From positions 36,302,501 through 36,366,500 of the forward strand of contig NC_134373.1 of assembly GCF_035582795.1 (NCBI RefSeq): DNA of 64,000 nt, written 5' to 3'. The DNA comes from Mycteria americana (Eukaryota; Chordata; Aves; Ciconiiformes; Ciconiidae). Made by a program: the position numbers and the translations under genes. Shown piece after piece: positions 1 to 11,320 of this stretch. Position 1 is the first letter of the stretch; every line of letters starts with the position of its first letter. A model generated the notes under the pieces. That model did not search any database. It had not been told where the DNA came from and saw only the letters and a program-made list of their open reading frames with translations.

Positions 1-2
1 AC

Positions 3-437
3 CTCGAATACTGTGTTCAGTTTTGGGCCCCCCACTACAAGAGGGATATTGAGGTACTGGAGCGCGTACAGAGAAGGGCAACGAAGCTGGTGAAGGGTCT
101 GGAGCAGAAGTCTTATGAGGAGCGGCTGAGGGAGCTGGGACTGTTTAGCCTGGAGAAAAGGAGGCTGAGGGGAGACCTCATCGCTCTCTACAACTACCTG
201 AAAGGAGGTTGTAGAGAGGTGGGGGTCGGTCTCTTCTCCCAGGTAACAAGTGATAGGACAAGAGGAAATGGCCTCAAGTTGCGCCAGGGGAGGTTTAGAC
301 TGGATATTAGGAAATTTTTCTTCACCGAGAGGGTTATCAAGCATTGGAACAGACTGCCCAGGGAAGTGGTTGAGTCGCCATCCCTGGAGGTATTTAAAGG
401 ACGTTTGGATGAGGTACTTAGAGACATGGTGTAGTGA
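3..437 (+). pseudogene. CR1 ORF2 C-terminal fragment (thumb/C-terminal region after the RT core)
   Basis: About 144 codons, open from the window edge to a TAG at 435-437. The fragment covers the region after the reverse-transcriptase palm: the FWAPHY block, a basic [19 protein letters not shown] block and the terminal [12 protein letters not shown] block, all typical of CR1 ORF2. The palm motifs are absent from the visible part. Nothing in the visible part is broken, but without its upstream end the fragment cannot be judged as a gene. It is best read as the tail of a 5'-truncated CR1, the usual fate of CR1 insertions. Confidence 0.85.
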
Positions 438-462
438 TGGTTTTTGGCAGTGTTAGGTTTAT

Positions 463-532
463 GGTTGGACTCGATGATCTTAAAGGTCTTTTCCAACCTA
501 TATGATTCTGTGATTCTGTGATTCTGTGATTC
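463..532 (+). repeat. CR1 3' hairpin and ATTCTGTG octamer tail
   Basis: A seven-base perfect stem (GGTTGGA/TCCAACC, 463-469 and 492-498) is followed by ATTCTGTG at 505-512, 513-520 and 521-528 and a partial unit. In CR1 elements the 3' UTR structure and octamer tail are thought to be what the element's own reverse transcriptase recognises. The same arrangement is mirrored at 7298-7363. Confidence 0.9.
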
Positions 533-2266
533 CCTTCCTTGCACTTCGAAACACACTTAGAATCAGTGTGATGAGTGATTTCTACCACAGACCTGTAGGG
601 AGTGTTAAAGTATTCAACTGCTGTTTTGGGGTTAGTCTTTTTTAAGTTCTTGCTTTCTAGGATCATTATGAACTTCCTTCAGTTTTTTTCCAATACTCAA
701 CTACTACCATAGGGTTTCTCACTTGTATCCAGCTCCCTCTTCATAAATTGTCAAGTAACTGCTTAAAGAGTTTTTAAAAAATCATAAATTCTCTGCAGAG
801 TTTTAAATTATTTATCATTGGCAGGCATCTGGAAATTAGCCTACACATGTCTGTCCAAGAGATAGAGAGACATAACATTTTACTGACTGCTAGAGAAAGG
901 CTGGCAGTACTAAAGAGGGAGCTGTCAATAGTAATGCAGGGAAAAAAGGAAAAAAAAAAAATTGTGTTCTTTTCTTCCTTCCTTCCTCCCTCCCCTTACT
1001 CCTTTGGTAACTTTAGTATGATTTGCTAGCAGCGCATCTTCTCCAACCTGGCTGCAGAATCACTGCCCTTTTGAACCCAGCCAACAATCTTATTTGAAGC
1101 ACCTACAGCACCAAGCATGACAAACACAAAGTAGCAGAACACTAACAGCATTTATCAAGTACTTACAACTCCCTCTGCAAACTTCTATAATCGATATTCT
1201 ACATTCCCTGTCTGTTCAAATGGAGAACCTGAAACTGTAATGATATTCCTCATAGAAAATGCTCATACCAGCAGATCCTGCAGATGAGGTTAAAAGGCTA
1301 TGAATTGGGTCTCATTTGAAATATGAATGTACTCAAAGATTACTCCTCTATTCTTCACTCTTGAGGTAGGTTTTAAAAGGAAAAGAAAAAAAAAACCACT
1401 ACTAGGTAAGAATACATAAATTCATACAGTTTTGATAGATTTTATCATATTAACATATACTTAGAAATTCTTTGGCAATTAAGTATTGTGCAGTCAAGAA
1501 TACAGCACTGCAGTTTCTTCAGGAGGCCTCATTTTGCCTCAATTTGCACCTCACTCTCTCCTGACTCTGCCATGCTTAACAAGCAGTAATTACTATACTA
1601 CAGAAGAATTACATTTTAAAGCTCTATTCAAGTAACATGAAGTCTGATTTAGCATTCCAGAACCAGAAAACAACCTCAAAATGAACAAAAAACTAGGTAG
1701 GACATTAAATTTTTGCACCAGTAAACAGTAACTGAATGCAAAGTGTTATGAAAAGTCTTACGAGAAAGTCCTGTGCAATGTAATGCAGTGTTACATTGGG
1801 TTACATTGTATAACTGTATATACCTGCACTAACTCTGAATAATCTCACACAAGCCTGAGCTGGCAGCATAGCTATGTCAGCATGATGCCCTGCCTATGCT
1901 ATTTATCCCAACCCAAACCATCATACCCAACTGCAGTTAATGCAGGTATATTGCTTCTGGGACCAAACTAGCTCAAGAACTACATTGTGCCATGTAGATG
2001 TACACAGAGCAGTGGCAAAAGTGCAGTTTGAATGGATAAACTGTGCCATTTTTCAATTAAGTGACTTAATGGATGCAGCACTTCAAATCTGTTCCCATGG
2101 CAATGTGGAAACAGCAATGGAAATACAGGCAGTTTCCTCTTATACTGACAGTACAAGGAGGAGAACAAAAACCTTTTCTCCATTTGAATGAACAAAAGCA
2201 GGAGCATTTTCCAGTGCAAACATGTAAAGCCAAAATCTTTCCCATGTCCTGACCACAGCAAAATTC

Positions 2267-2440
2267 ATGAATAAACAGAAAAGACTTGCCAACGAGGTCA
2301 AAAAAGTTGGTTTTGCTTTGTCAGACCAACAGGGGTTAGGGCTGATTCACAGCGAACATCTTGCTCCCATTCGTCCTGAGCTAAAAATCAAAGCACTGTT
2401 GGAAGAAGAGTCCCAGATGTTCTTTCAAGAGGGTGAATAA
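2267..2440 (+). CDS. Hypothetical exon-like open frame, 57 codons, unrecognised
   Basis: An ATG at 2267 opens a 57-codon frame ending in TAA at 2438-2440; the frame stays open upstream to a TAA near 2227. The predicted peptide is rich in K, E, L and Q and looks helical, with blocks such as RLANEVKKVGFAL and RPELKIKALLEEES. That is unusual for chance translation of AT-rich DNA, which tends to give C, S, F and I. A pyrimidine-bearing stretch ending in CACAG at 2254-2258 lies just upstream and could be a splice acceptor, and GTGAAT at 2433-2438 could be a weak donor. It is therefore either an internal or terminal exon of a small gene, or chance. No family is assigned and no neighbouring exon was found. 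Confidence 0.25.
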   Translation: MNKQKRLANEVKKVGFALSDQQGLGLIHSEHLAPIRPELKIKALLEEESQMFFQEGE

Positions 2441-4015
2441 AGGGAGAGACAGCCTGTAAGGTAGCCTCAGCTTCACTGAGTAGTCATCATTTTCCGTTGT
2501 GTTTGGAAACAGACAGTTAGCACAGTAGAGGAAGCAAAGAGTTGCACCACACAAAAAGTGATCACCCAGAATATCTTCAGTCCTGAGGTCAAACAAAACA
2601 CAGGCAGCTATCACATGGTCTACACCAAAAAACCAGCAAATTCCAAGACAAACAAAATTCAAACCAATGATTCTAGATGCCTCTGCTACCTTAGGAGTCA
2701 GCACCCTCCAATTACTCCCAAACAGAAAATACCTCTTAAACTACTAACTTCATTAATGGAGGGGATTTCCTCTAGAAAAAGGTATGCCTTTCACCACATT
2801 GTCCTACTGTCTTGCATCATCTCACTCTAGTTCTGCCCTAATCTTTGGAAAAGCTTGCTTTTAGGCAGGCCTCTAAATCAGGTGCTGAGAAAGCAGCACG
2901 ACTGCATCATTGCGCTGTGATTGAAGTGAACGCTATGGATCAGCGTACCCAGCTGTCCAGATACATATCTTATTGTCTATTGTAGCAGCCTGTTATTAAT
3001 ATTTGCATTCCGGTTGTACCTAAAAACACCAGTCAGCAGCAAGAACTCCATTCTGCCAGACTTACTGTACTTACATCTGTCTACAACTGTCTCATGTGCA
3101 CATAGTGCACACACTAAACACTAGTACAATAGGCTGTCCTGCATACTGAAGAACTAAACTAGAAAGTAATCCTTTTGCTACCTTTCTAAGCTCAAACACC
3201 TGAAAAACTAATGCAAAGATTACTTTGCTGAAGTACTTGTAGCAGTAATGATAAGTTTGTAGGAAGATTCCTTAACTGCTTTCACCAAAACTGCTTTACT
3301 CTATCCGGCCTTCCTCAGATACAGAGTTAAATCAGAAACCTGACCAAAGAACACAGACATCGCACAGCATGTTCCTTAAGGAAATACAGAGATTCAAAAG
3401 GAAACAGATGAAGTCTCAGAATAAGCATCCTGACCTTTAATGCTATGTAAAACATTGTTATGCCACATGCCATCCATTGCCTACTGCCTATCCTCAGAGG
3501 CCTATGTCAAGTTCTCCTGTTTCTCTTGTAGAGTCCAGGTAATCAGTTTCTTTATTTTTTCCTAATGGATTTGTATTAAGAGCTTAATTTAGGCCCTGCT
3601 GCAGCCATCATTTCCAATAAAGGGGATCTAGAGCTGGCAGTAAATCTGGACCAAGGCATAGCCTAATTCTAGAAAAGGAAAGTAAAAGCAGAGATTTTTG
3701 AAAGCCGTCCCCCAGCATAAATACCATTCTGATTACATTGTCTGTCCACCTTATCGAAAAGTCCTTTGTCTGCCTTCCTTATTTTTTTTTCTCCTGAGCA
3801 TTAGTCATGAAGCCACAAGATGCAATAATATACATCCTTTCAATGAACACACAGTAGTGTCACTGTGCCCTGACATCCAGGACACTGCTGGGGCAGCTGC
3901 TTTCCACCTCATACTGCATGACACAAAGCTGAGCATTAAAAAGTGAAGGGCTCCAACAGAGGAGATCCAGGTCTCCTGCTACCCTGCCTTTTAATTAAAT
4001 AATAAACAGGATTAA

Positions 4016-4037
4016 ATGGAATTTAATTTAATTCCAT
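4016..4037. repeat. Short inverted repeat
   Basis: Eight-base perfect arms (ATGGAATT and AATTCCAT) flank a six-base AT loop. It lies in AT-rich DNA with no gene next to it, and no function is implied. Confidence 0.5.
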
Positions 4038-7000
4038 GGGAAACTCACACCCACTCCATGGGAGTGCATCACTTGCTAGCAGCCAGCACTGTATGGACGT
4101 CTCTTTTTATTAATAAATGCTCCTCCATCCCAGACGCTGTGTTTGTGTGTCTGTCTCCTTGTCACTCTTGACATGTGGCTTTTCTAATCTCTTGCCTATA
4201 AACCCTCAAAAATCCATCATCGGGGTATTCTGAAAGAATTAGTACTGGATATCTTTGCACATGTAAGCTGCAATATATTCACGCATTCACAATATGTTCT
4301 TGAATTTAACCCGATGAATGTGGCTGGGTATTTTTTGTTAATACTAATGAGACAATTATTTTCTTTGTAAAGGACACAGAGGCAGATTGTCTTTGCTGAC
4401 TGCACTGTGACAGCCCATATTCCTCATCTGCAAGGAATACCCTTTATACCCACCATGAACCCTGAGTGATGAGAACTTGGGATGTTCACTTTTGCCATGG
4501 TTTTCTACCTGTGTAAAATGAACGTTGTTTGGAGACACATTGTATTTGGTTTCTCACAGGAAGCACTGATACCTTATGCCACTTCATCCCTGGTGTAATG
4601 TTAGCTGAGTCAGTGGAACTTAGCTGGCCCAGATATGATTTATATATATGCTGTACAGACTACTGCAGTAATTTCAGAACAAGAATATCACAGTGACCTT
4701 GACATGCCTTCTGTTCTCTGTTGTTTTTAGCAGTTTTAATGAATACATCTTTCTTGAGCAAAGGATCAAGATGTGGTCCCTTAGATTACCCACACAGATG
4801 ATGGCTTCTAAATTCATTATAAAATCGCAGCAAATGGATTTAAGAGTTACTATGAACAATTCAGAGATGGTGCCTGTTGAAAGCCTGATTATGCTCCCAG
4901 CCATCATTTTTCAGACACGGGGAAATCTGTTAAAGTAAATCTCCAATTAGGATGCTTGTGTTCTTTTAAATTAATGTTTCATTTCAATTTTGTTTCCTAG
5001 TTCCTCCTGTCATTTTCTGAGGAATACATGTGCTGAAATCATTCCTTTGATGAGGCGCAGACAAGAAGCTTAGTGTGCTTTGATGTGGAAAAGGAAAATT
5101 GGCCCTCTTTGTTTCTATGGAACCAGCTTGCAAATCAAGGAACGATCACAATTGCTGTAGTTTGCAGGGTAAACCCCAAATTTTTTTCAACCAATAACAA
5201 AGGCAGGAAGAAGCAGCTTATTCAAAGAGTTATGAGCAACCAAGTAAGGACAAGACCTTCCATAATTACCCAGATTTCCATTCTCCTTTTTCTTCATGGC
5301 ATCATGAAGCAGTAGGGGAAACCATGCTTGGACTGGGAAACCAAACCATGTTTGGACAGGGAACTCTGCAGGACATAGCCATGCCACCCAGACATCAAAG
5401 AGCTACAAACCTCTAGCATGTCACTCCAAACATGTGTAACCTTTGCATCTCTGAACAAGTAAGTAGCAGGACTGAATCACAGCAAGAAGTCCATCTTTGG
5501 CTGTATTTGCTATTCTTACTTCCCTGTAGCCCCCAAAGACAGGAGGAAATGACTGCAGACATCCAGAAGCACTCGTACTTGACATATTCCAACTATGCAG
5601 ACAGCAGGAGCGGAGTTTGACTATGCAATTTGATTAAATGCGCTTACGTAATGCTGTAAGTGTACTATGGTCTGTGAACAGAAGAGGTCCAACTGTACAA
5701 CCACAATCTTCCGCTATAAATACACATCCCTTGATTTCATCTTTTATATAAATCAGAGGCAAGGATCAAAACTGCTCCAGCAAAGTCAAGAACAAAAGTA
5801 TTTTTTATGTCAGTGTAAGAAGGGTCAAGTCTACTCTCTGCTGATGGAGAAGACACCCTGCTATTGCAAACTGGAAATGCGAGTATCTGAAATGACGTTA
5901 ACATGCTGAAAATTGTGAAACAGCTTTGTCTATCTTGCTAACTTCTACAGCTGTCAATCTAGAGTCAAAGGAGGTAGTTGCTGTAAGACTTTGTACTTTC
6001 TGACATCGCTGCATCTAGAAACATTAGCTATAATATCACATTGCTGTATCTGGTTTTCCTATGCAGCATGATGCTTCAAGGTGAAAGTCACATTAAAAAT
6101 GGATTAGATTAGATGTGCTAAGTGTCTACTGCAAAGTGCAGCATGCCTTCAACTCCCATGGACTTCTGTGAGAAAGGAAAGTACTAAGCACTTTGCAAGA
6201 GTTGATCAGTTATGACAGGCATGTCTCCTCTTAGTGTTTCAGTGTTTCAGCACTTTCCTATATGTATTCTGCAGTAAAAGGGACAACTTATCCTGTGGTT
6301 ATTATGAGCTAGATCATATATAACACATAAAACGTTTATTCCTCACATACCTTGTTCATTAAAAATGCTACTGTTAATTCTAGAATGAGAAATACCCAGT
6401 TCTGCTAAGTTTTATCGTTCGTTTGCACTGATTGCATGCAGCAGAGAGAAGTCTGCTACTTCACTTTATGCTACTAGGGAATTTTTGATGCTTTTTTGAG
6501 CAAGTTTCTTCCAGGTCAGTTCCATGTACAAAGTAGGCTGAGAATTAATAATGTTAATAAAAATGCGCATTAATCAACCAATTCATTTCTAAAAGACACT
6601 CTTAGTCAGCAAAAGGTGTCATAATGAATGATATATTGTCACCCTGATTCCACAAGCCACCTGCAGCTCATCATGAAGCTATAAAGTAAACTCTTCAAAG
6701 AGAAACTAACAATCTTCAGATCCAAAAATACAGAAAGAATGAAAGGAAAAAACACATTCCCTCCATTGTGAGTCAGCTCCCCTGCAAAAAGAGAAACCTG
6801 GAGCAGTTACATTTGCGGAGCTGTCATGTTCCTACTTCTATATTCTTTTCTGTTTCTTTGATCTAAAAAATCTCCGCCACTGGGGGCTACACCAATCCAG
6901 GAGATTTACATGGCTTCTTTGTGCACTCTTGGGTACTTATCACATTCTCTACTGCAGGCACTTTTTAACAATTCATTTTAATTTCAATATGGAAAACACA

Positions 7001-7039
7001 GATGCTATTATGGAACAGACATTAGCAGGGGAGACTACC

Positions 7040-7160
7040 TCTCTTAAAATCCCACTGACCTACGGATTAGGAAACTGAGATTCTGTTCCCGGCTGTGCCA
7101 TGGATCCATGCAAATGACCTCGGTGCTGGGTTCCTCACTCTTACACAAGTGCATACCATT
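7040..7160 (+). mobile_element. MIR-like ancient SINE relic
   Basis: The segment follows the order of an amniote MIR core: an ACTGAGATTCTGTTCCCGGC block (compare the usual TGGGTTC...TCCCAGCTCTGCCAC), then GCCATGGAT, then ATGACCT, then a TCCTCACTC block. It is heavily diverged with small gaps. The young CR1 at 7298 lies just downstream. The call rests on recognised words in the right order, not on an alignment. Confidence 0.5.
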
Positions 7161-7297
7161 CTTTTACACTGTGTTTCGTTGCTAAAAAGGGTCCAAATTA
7201 GTAATACTGCACTTTGATCAGCCAAACTTTTTTTCTGAAGACAATTCCTTTTCTGAGCGGAAGTGTCACTACCTCTAGCCAAAGATGGATACACTGT

Positions 7298-7363
7298 CAC
7301 AGAATCACAGAATCACAGAATCTTATAGGTTGGAAAAGACCTTTAAGATCATCGAGTCCAACC
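7298..7363 (-). repeat. CR1 3' tail: octamers plus hairpin
   Basis: Three CACAGAAT units on the + strand (7298-7321) are the reverse complement of ATTCTGTG. The hairpin arms are at 7328-7334 and 7357-7363. It mirrors 463-532, so the two elements face each other tail to tail. Confidence 0.9.
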
Positions 7364-7390
7364 GTAAACCTAACACTACCAAGACCACCA

Positions 7391-10366
7391 CTATACCATG
7401 TCCCTAAGCACCTCATCCAAATGTCTTTTAAATACCTCCAGGGATGGGGACTCAACCACTTCCCTGGGCAGCCCCTTCCAATGCTTGATAACCCTTTCAG
7501 TGAAGTAAAATTTCCTAATATCCAGTCTAAACCTCCCCTGGTGTAACTTGAGGCCATTTCCTCTTGTCCTATCACTTGTAACTTGGGAGAAGAGACCGAC
7601 ACCCACCTCTCTACAACCTCCTTTCAGGTAGGTGTAGAGAGCGATAAGGTCTCCCCTCAGCCTCCTTTTCTCCAGGCTAAACAACCCCAGGTCCCTCAGC
7701 CGCTCCTCATCAGACTTCTGCTCCAGACCCTTCACCTGCTTCATTGCCCTTCTCTGGACACGCTCCAGCCCCTCAGTGTCCTTCTTGTAGTGAGGGGCCC
7801 AAAACTGAACACAGTATTCGAGGTGCGGCCTCACCAGTGCCGAGTACAGGGGGACCATCACTTCCCTAGTCCTGCTGGCCACACTATTTTTGATACAAGC
7901 CAGGATGCCATTGGCTTTCTTGGCCACCTGGGCACACTGCTGGCTCATATTCAGCCAGCTGTCAACCAACACCCCCAGGTCCTTTTCTGCCAGGCAGCTT
8001 TCCAGCCCCTCTTCCCCAAGCCTGTAGCGTTGCATGGGGTTGCTGTGGCCCAAGTGCAGGACCTTGTACTTGGCCTTGTTGAACCTCATACAATTGACCT
8101 CAGCCCATCGATCCAGCCTGTCCAGGTCCCTCTGCAGAGCCTTCCTACCCTCAAGCAGATCAACACTCCCACACAACGTGGTGTCATCTGCAAACTTAAT
8201 GAGGGTGCACTCGATCCCTTCGTCCAGATCATTGATAAAGATGTTAAACAGAACTGGCCCCAACACAGAGCCCTGGGGAACACCGCTTGTGACCGGCCGC
8301 CAACTGGAGTAAACTCCATTCACCACCACTCTTTGGGCCTGGCCATCCAGCCAGTTCTTCACCCAGCGAAGAGTACACCTGTCGAAGCCATGAGCAGCCG
8401 GTTTCTCCAGGAGAATGCTGTGGGAAACTGTGTCAAAGGCTTTCCTGAAGTCTAGATAGACAACATCCACAGCCTTCCCCTCATCTACTAGGTGGGTCAC
8501 CTTGTCGTAGAAGGAGATCAGGTTGGTCAAGCAGGACCTGCCTTTCCTGAACCCATGCTGGCTGGGCTTGATCCCTTGGTTATTCTCTACATGCCGTGTG
8601 ATAGCACTCAGGATGATCTGCTCCGTCAGCTTCCCCGGCACCGAGGTCAGGCTGACAGGCCTGTAGTTCCCCGGGTCCTCCTTCCAGTCCTTCTTGAAGA
8701 TGGGCGTCACATTAGCTAATCTCCAGTCAGCAGGGACCTCCCCAGTTAGCCAGGACTGCTGGTAAATGATGGAAAGGGGTTTGGTGAGCACATCTGCTAG
8801 TTCCTTCAGTACTCTCGGGTGGATCTCATCAGGCCCCATAGACTTGTGAGTGTCTAAGTGGTGCAGCAGGTCACTCACCATTTCCCCCTGGATTATGGGG
8901 GCTCCATTCTGGTCCCCATCCCTATCTTCGAACTCCAGGGGCTGGGTACCCAGAGAACAATTGGCCCTGCTATTAAAGACTGAGGCAAAGAAGGCATTAA
9001 GTACCTCAGCCTTTTCCTCATCCTTGATCACTGTGTTCCCTCCCCCATCTACGAGGGGCTGGAGATTCTCCTTAGCTCTCCTTTTGCTGCTAATGTATTT
9101 GAAGAAGTGTTTTTTGTTGTCTTTTACAGCAGCAGCCAAATTGAGCTCTAGCTCAGCTTTGGCCCTTCTAATTTTCTCCCTGCACAGCCTTGCTACACCT
9201 TTGTAGTCCTCCTGAGTTGCCCGCCCCTTCTTCCAGAGGTCATAGGCTCTCCTCTTTCTCCTCAGTTCGAGCCAGAGCTCTCTAGTCAGCCAGGCCGGTC
9301 TTCTTCCCCGCCGGCTCGTCTTTCGGCACCTGGGGACAGCCCGCTCTTGTACCTTTAGGACTTCCTCCTTAAAGAAAGTCCAGCCTTCCTGGACTCCTTT
9401 GCCCATTAGGGCTGCCTCCCAGGGGACTCTCTCGACCAGTCTCCTAAACAGGCCGAAGTCCGCCCTCCGGAAGTCTAAGGCGGCAGTTTTGCTGACCCCC
9501 CTGGCCGCTTCTCCACGTATCAAAAACTCTGTCATTTAGTGATCACTCTGCCCAAGACAGCCTCCAACCACCACATGGCTCACAAGTCCTTCTCTGTTTG
9601 TGAACAACAGGTCCAGCGGGGCACCTTCCCTCGTTGGCTCACTCACCAGCTGGGTCAGGAAGTTATCTGCCACACGCTATAGGAACCCCCTAGACTGTTT
9701 CCTCTCTGCTGTATTGTATTTCCAGCAGACATCCAGCAGGTTGAAGACCCCCACAAGAACAAGGGCTAGCGATCGTGAGGCTTCTCCCAGCTGCTTACAG
9801 AATAGTTCATCTGTCTCCTCATCCTGGTTGGGTGGTCTGTAACAGACTCCCACCACAATATCTACCTTGTTGGCCTTCCCCCTGATTCTTACCCATAGAC
9901 ACTCCACCCTATCATCACCATCATCGAGCTCTAAACTATCCAGACACTCCCTGATGTATAGGGCTACCCCACCACCTCTCCTGCCTCGCCTATCCCTCCT
10001 GAAGAGTTTATAGCCATCCATCGCCGCGCTCCAGTTGTGCAAGTCATCCCACCACGTTTCCGTGATGGCAACCATATCATAGTTTTCCTGATGTACAATG
10101 GCTTCCAACTCCTCCTGCTTGTTGCCCATGCTGCGTGCATTGGTGTAGAGGCACTTCAGCTGGGCTGCCGTCCGTGTTTCCTTCATAGGAGAACACCCCT
10201 TCTGTGCTTTGAGGCGTTTCACTGGCATTTCCCTCTGGGCTCCTATTGCCTCAGTATCCCCTAGCTCAACTCTGTTCGACTTCGGCTGTGCGCCGGCGTA
10301 CCCCGCACATCTCGGAGGCACAGGCCGAGTGCCCTCGCTGGCACCCGCTTCCTCTAACCATGGCAC
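7391..10366 (-). pseudogene. CR1 ORF2: APE-type endonuclease plus reverse transcriptase, broken by two stops
   Basis: ORF2 nicks the target and reverse transcribes the element RNA. One reading frame runs from at least 10,366 to the stop at 7391, about 992 codons, interrupted by TAG at 9677-9679 and TAA at 9536-9538, both in the same frame and consistent with single-base nonsense changes. Endonuclease part (10,366-9536): TNARS, ITETWW and SDH blocks are present, but the expected GDFN reads GVFN, so a catalytic aspartate is lost; the second stop comes right after SDH. Reverse-transcriptase part (714 codons, 9535-7391): NYRPVSL near residue 290, [10 protein letters not shown] near 360, [10 protein letters not shown] near 418 and FADD near 448 are all intact. 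The frame is also open upstream of 10,366 across the ORF1 stop, with no clear ATG (10,366 is a GTG), so the true start is unclear. Confidence 0.92.
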
Positions 10367-10422
10367 ATCGTCCCTCAGCTTCCGTCGGGCAAGCCTGATA
10401 TTATCCCCCTCCCCCTTCGAGT

Positions 10423-11313
10423 CTAGTTTAAAGCTCTGTCGATGAGCCCCGCAAGTTCCTGAGCGAAGATTCTCTTTCCCCTTTGAGAAAGATGAATCCC
10501 ATCAGACGCCAGCAAACCCGGTGCTGTGTAGGCCATCCCGTTGTCAAAAAAAACAAATCCGTGGCGATGACACCAGCCACGGAGCCATGCGTTAATAGAT
10601 TGGGTGTCTCTGTTCCTTCTTGTGTCACTGCCCACAACTGGAAGGAGAGAGGAGAAAATAACCTGTGCTCCAGAGTCCCTTACTAGCCGTCCCAAGGCCC
10701 TGAAGTCTCTTTTGATTGCCCTGGGACTTCGTGTTGCAGCTTCATCGCCCCCCACATGGAAGAGCAGTAGGGGGTAATAGTCCAAGGGCTGTACCAGGCT
10801 AGGGAGTATCCTCGTGACATCCTTCACACGGGCCCCAGGGAGGCAGCAGACTTCCCTAAGAGGAGGGTCCGTCCGGCATATCGGACCCTCAGTTCCCTTC
10901 AGAAGGGAGTCACCCACAACTATAACCCATCTTCTCTTCCTTGTGGAGGTGGTGTTAATATGAGAGGTACGTTCTTCTGACATGGGCAACACCTCTGGTG
11001 TAGACGGACTGTCGTCCCCATCCTCCATTGACTGGCCTTCCACCTCCAGGGCCTCATATCTGTTGTACAGAGACACCTGGGGGGGCGAGGTGGGCAGGGA
11101 GTGCCTTCACCTGCCGCTACGAGCGTGGACTTGCCTCCATTCACTCTCCTCCTTTGAGCTGCTGCCTGCAGCCCGGTGGGGGGGGGATAGAGGATCCCCT
11201 TGATCGTGGGTTCTTACTGGTGGCTGCTGCTGCTCCTGTTCCTGTCTCGGGGTGGGGCAGAGCATGGCATCACCAGTCGATCTCTTTCTCAGCCATTGTA
11301 ATTGTAATGTCAT
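10423..11313 (-). pseudogene. CR1 ORF1: GDSL/SGNH esterase-type protein, broken
   Basis: ORF1 of this CR1 group encodes an RNA-associated protein with an SGNH esterase-like domain. The part from 11,076 to the TAG at 10,423 is open (217 codons, GTG at its start). It shows VVGDSLLKG (nucleophile serine block, near residue 55), an HVGGDE block where many family members have GTND, and SDGIHLSQRGKR near the end, which supplies the Asp-His pair. The same frame continues upstream to 11,313 but is cut by TGA at 11,107-11,109 (probably CGA to TGA, CpG decay). Nearer the 5' end the conserved reading (EKEIDW) jumps to another frame around 11,250-11,260, implying a one-base indel in a C-rich run. The N-terminal part of ORF1 is missing. 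Confidence 0.85.
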
Positions 11314-11320
11314 TGTAATG

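Larger units (their letters stand above)
1..532 (+). mobile_element. CR1 LINE, 3' end (young copy, cut by window edge)
   Basis: This is the 3' terminal part of a chicken-repeat-1 non-LTR retrotransposon. From base 3 to 434 one frame is open without a stop and encodes the C-terminal end of the CR1 ORF2 protein, starting in the [13 protein letters not shown] block and ending in [10 protein letters not shown] short 3' UTR follows, with an inverted repeat (GGTTGGA at 463-469, TCCAACC at 492-498) that forms the CR1 tail hairpin. The element ends in three ATTCTGTG octamers plus a partial one (505-532), which replace a poly(A) tail. It is very similar to the - strand copy at 7298-7830, so both are recent. 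How far it extends upstream is unknown. Confidence 0.95.
533..7039. other. AT-rich unique DNA, no recognised gene
   Basis: Apart from the exon-like frame at 2267-2440 and a 22-base inverted repeat at 4016-4037, I see no gene, RNA gene or recognisable repeat here. Open frames are short (no more than about 110 codons), lack recognisable domains, and are at the length expected by chance in AT-rich DNA. Confidence 0.6.
7298..11320 (-). mobile_element. CR1 LINE, near-full-length young copy (about 4.0 kb)
   Basis: Read on the - strand, the element runs from a 5' end near 11,320 to its octamer tail at 7298-7321 (three CACAGAAT units on the + strand). It contains most of ORF1 (esterase), the complete ORF2 region (endonuclease, reverse transcriptase, C-terminal domain), a 3' UTR of about 70 bases with the GGTTGGA/TCCAACC hairpin (7328-7363), and the tail. 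Most CR1 copies in birds are truncated to a few hundred bases, so this length is uncommon. The 5' end appears to lie inside ORF1 coding sequence, so the first part of ORF1 and the 5' UTR promoter are missing. The observed lesions are in-frame stops and a likely frameshift, so the copy is not autonomous. No clear target-site duplication was found, as is usual for CR1. Confidence 0.95.

Noticed and set aside
2381..2704. 107-codon hydrophobic - strand frame
   Set aside because: It is antisense to the better candidate at 2267-2440, and its hydrophobic bias follows from the complementary strand.
7583..9206. + strand frames of 75-290 codons inside the long CR1
   Set aside because: They are antisense to the CR1 ORF2 frame and carry no motifs of their own.
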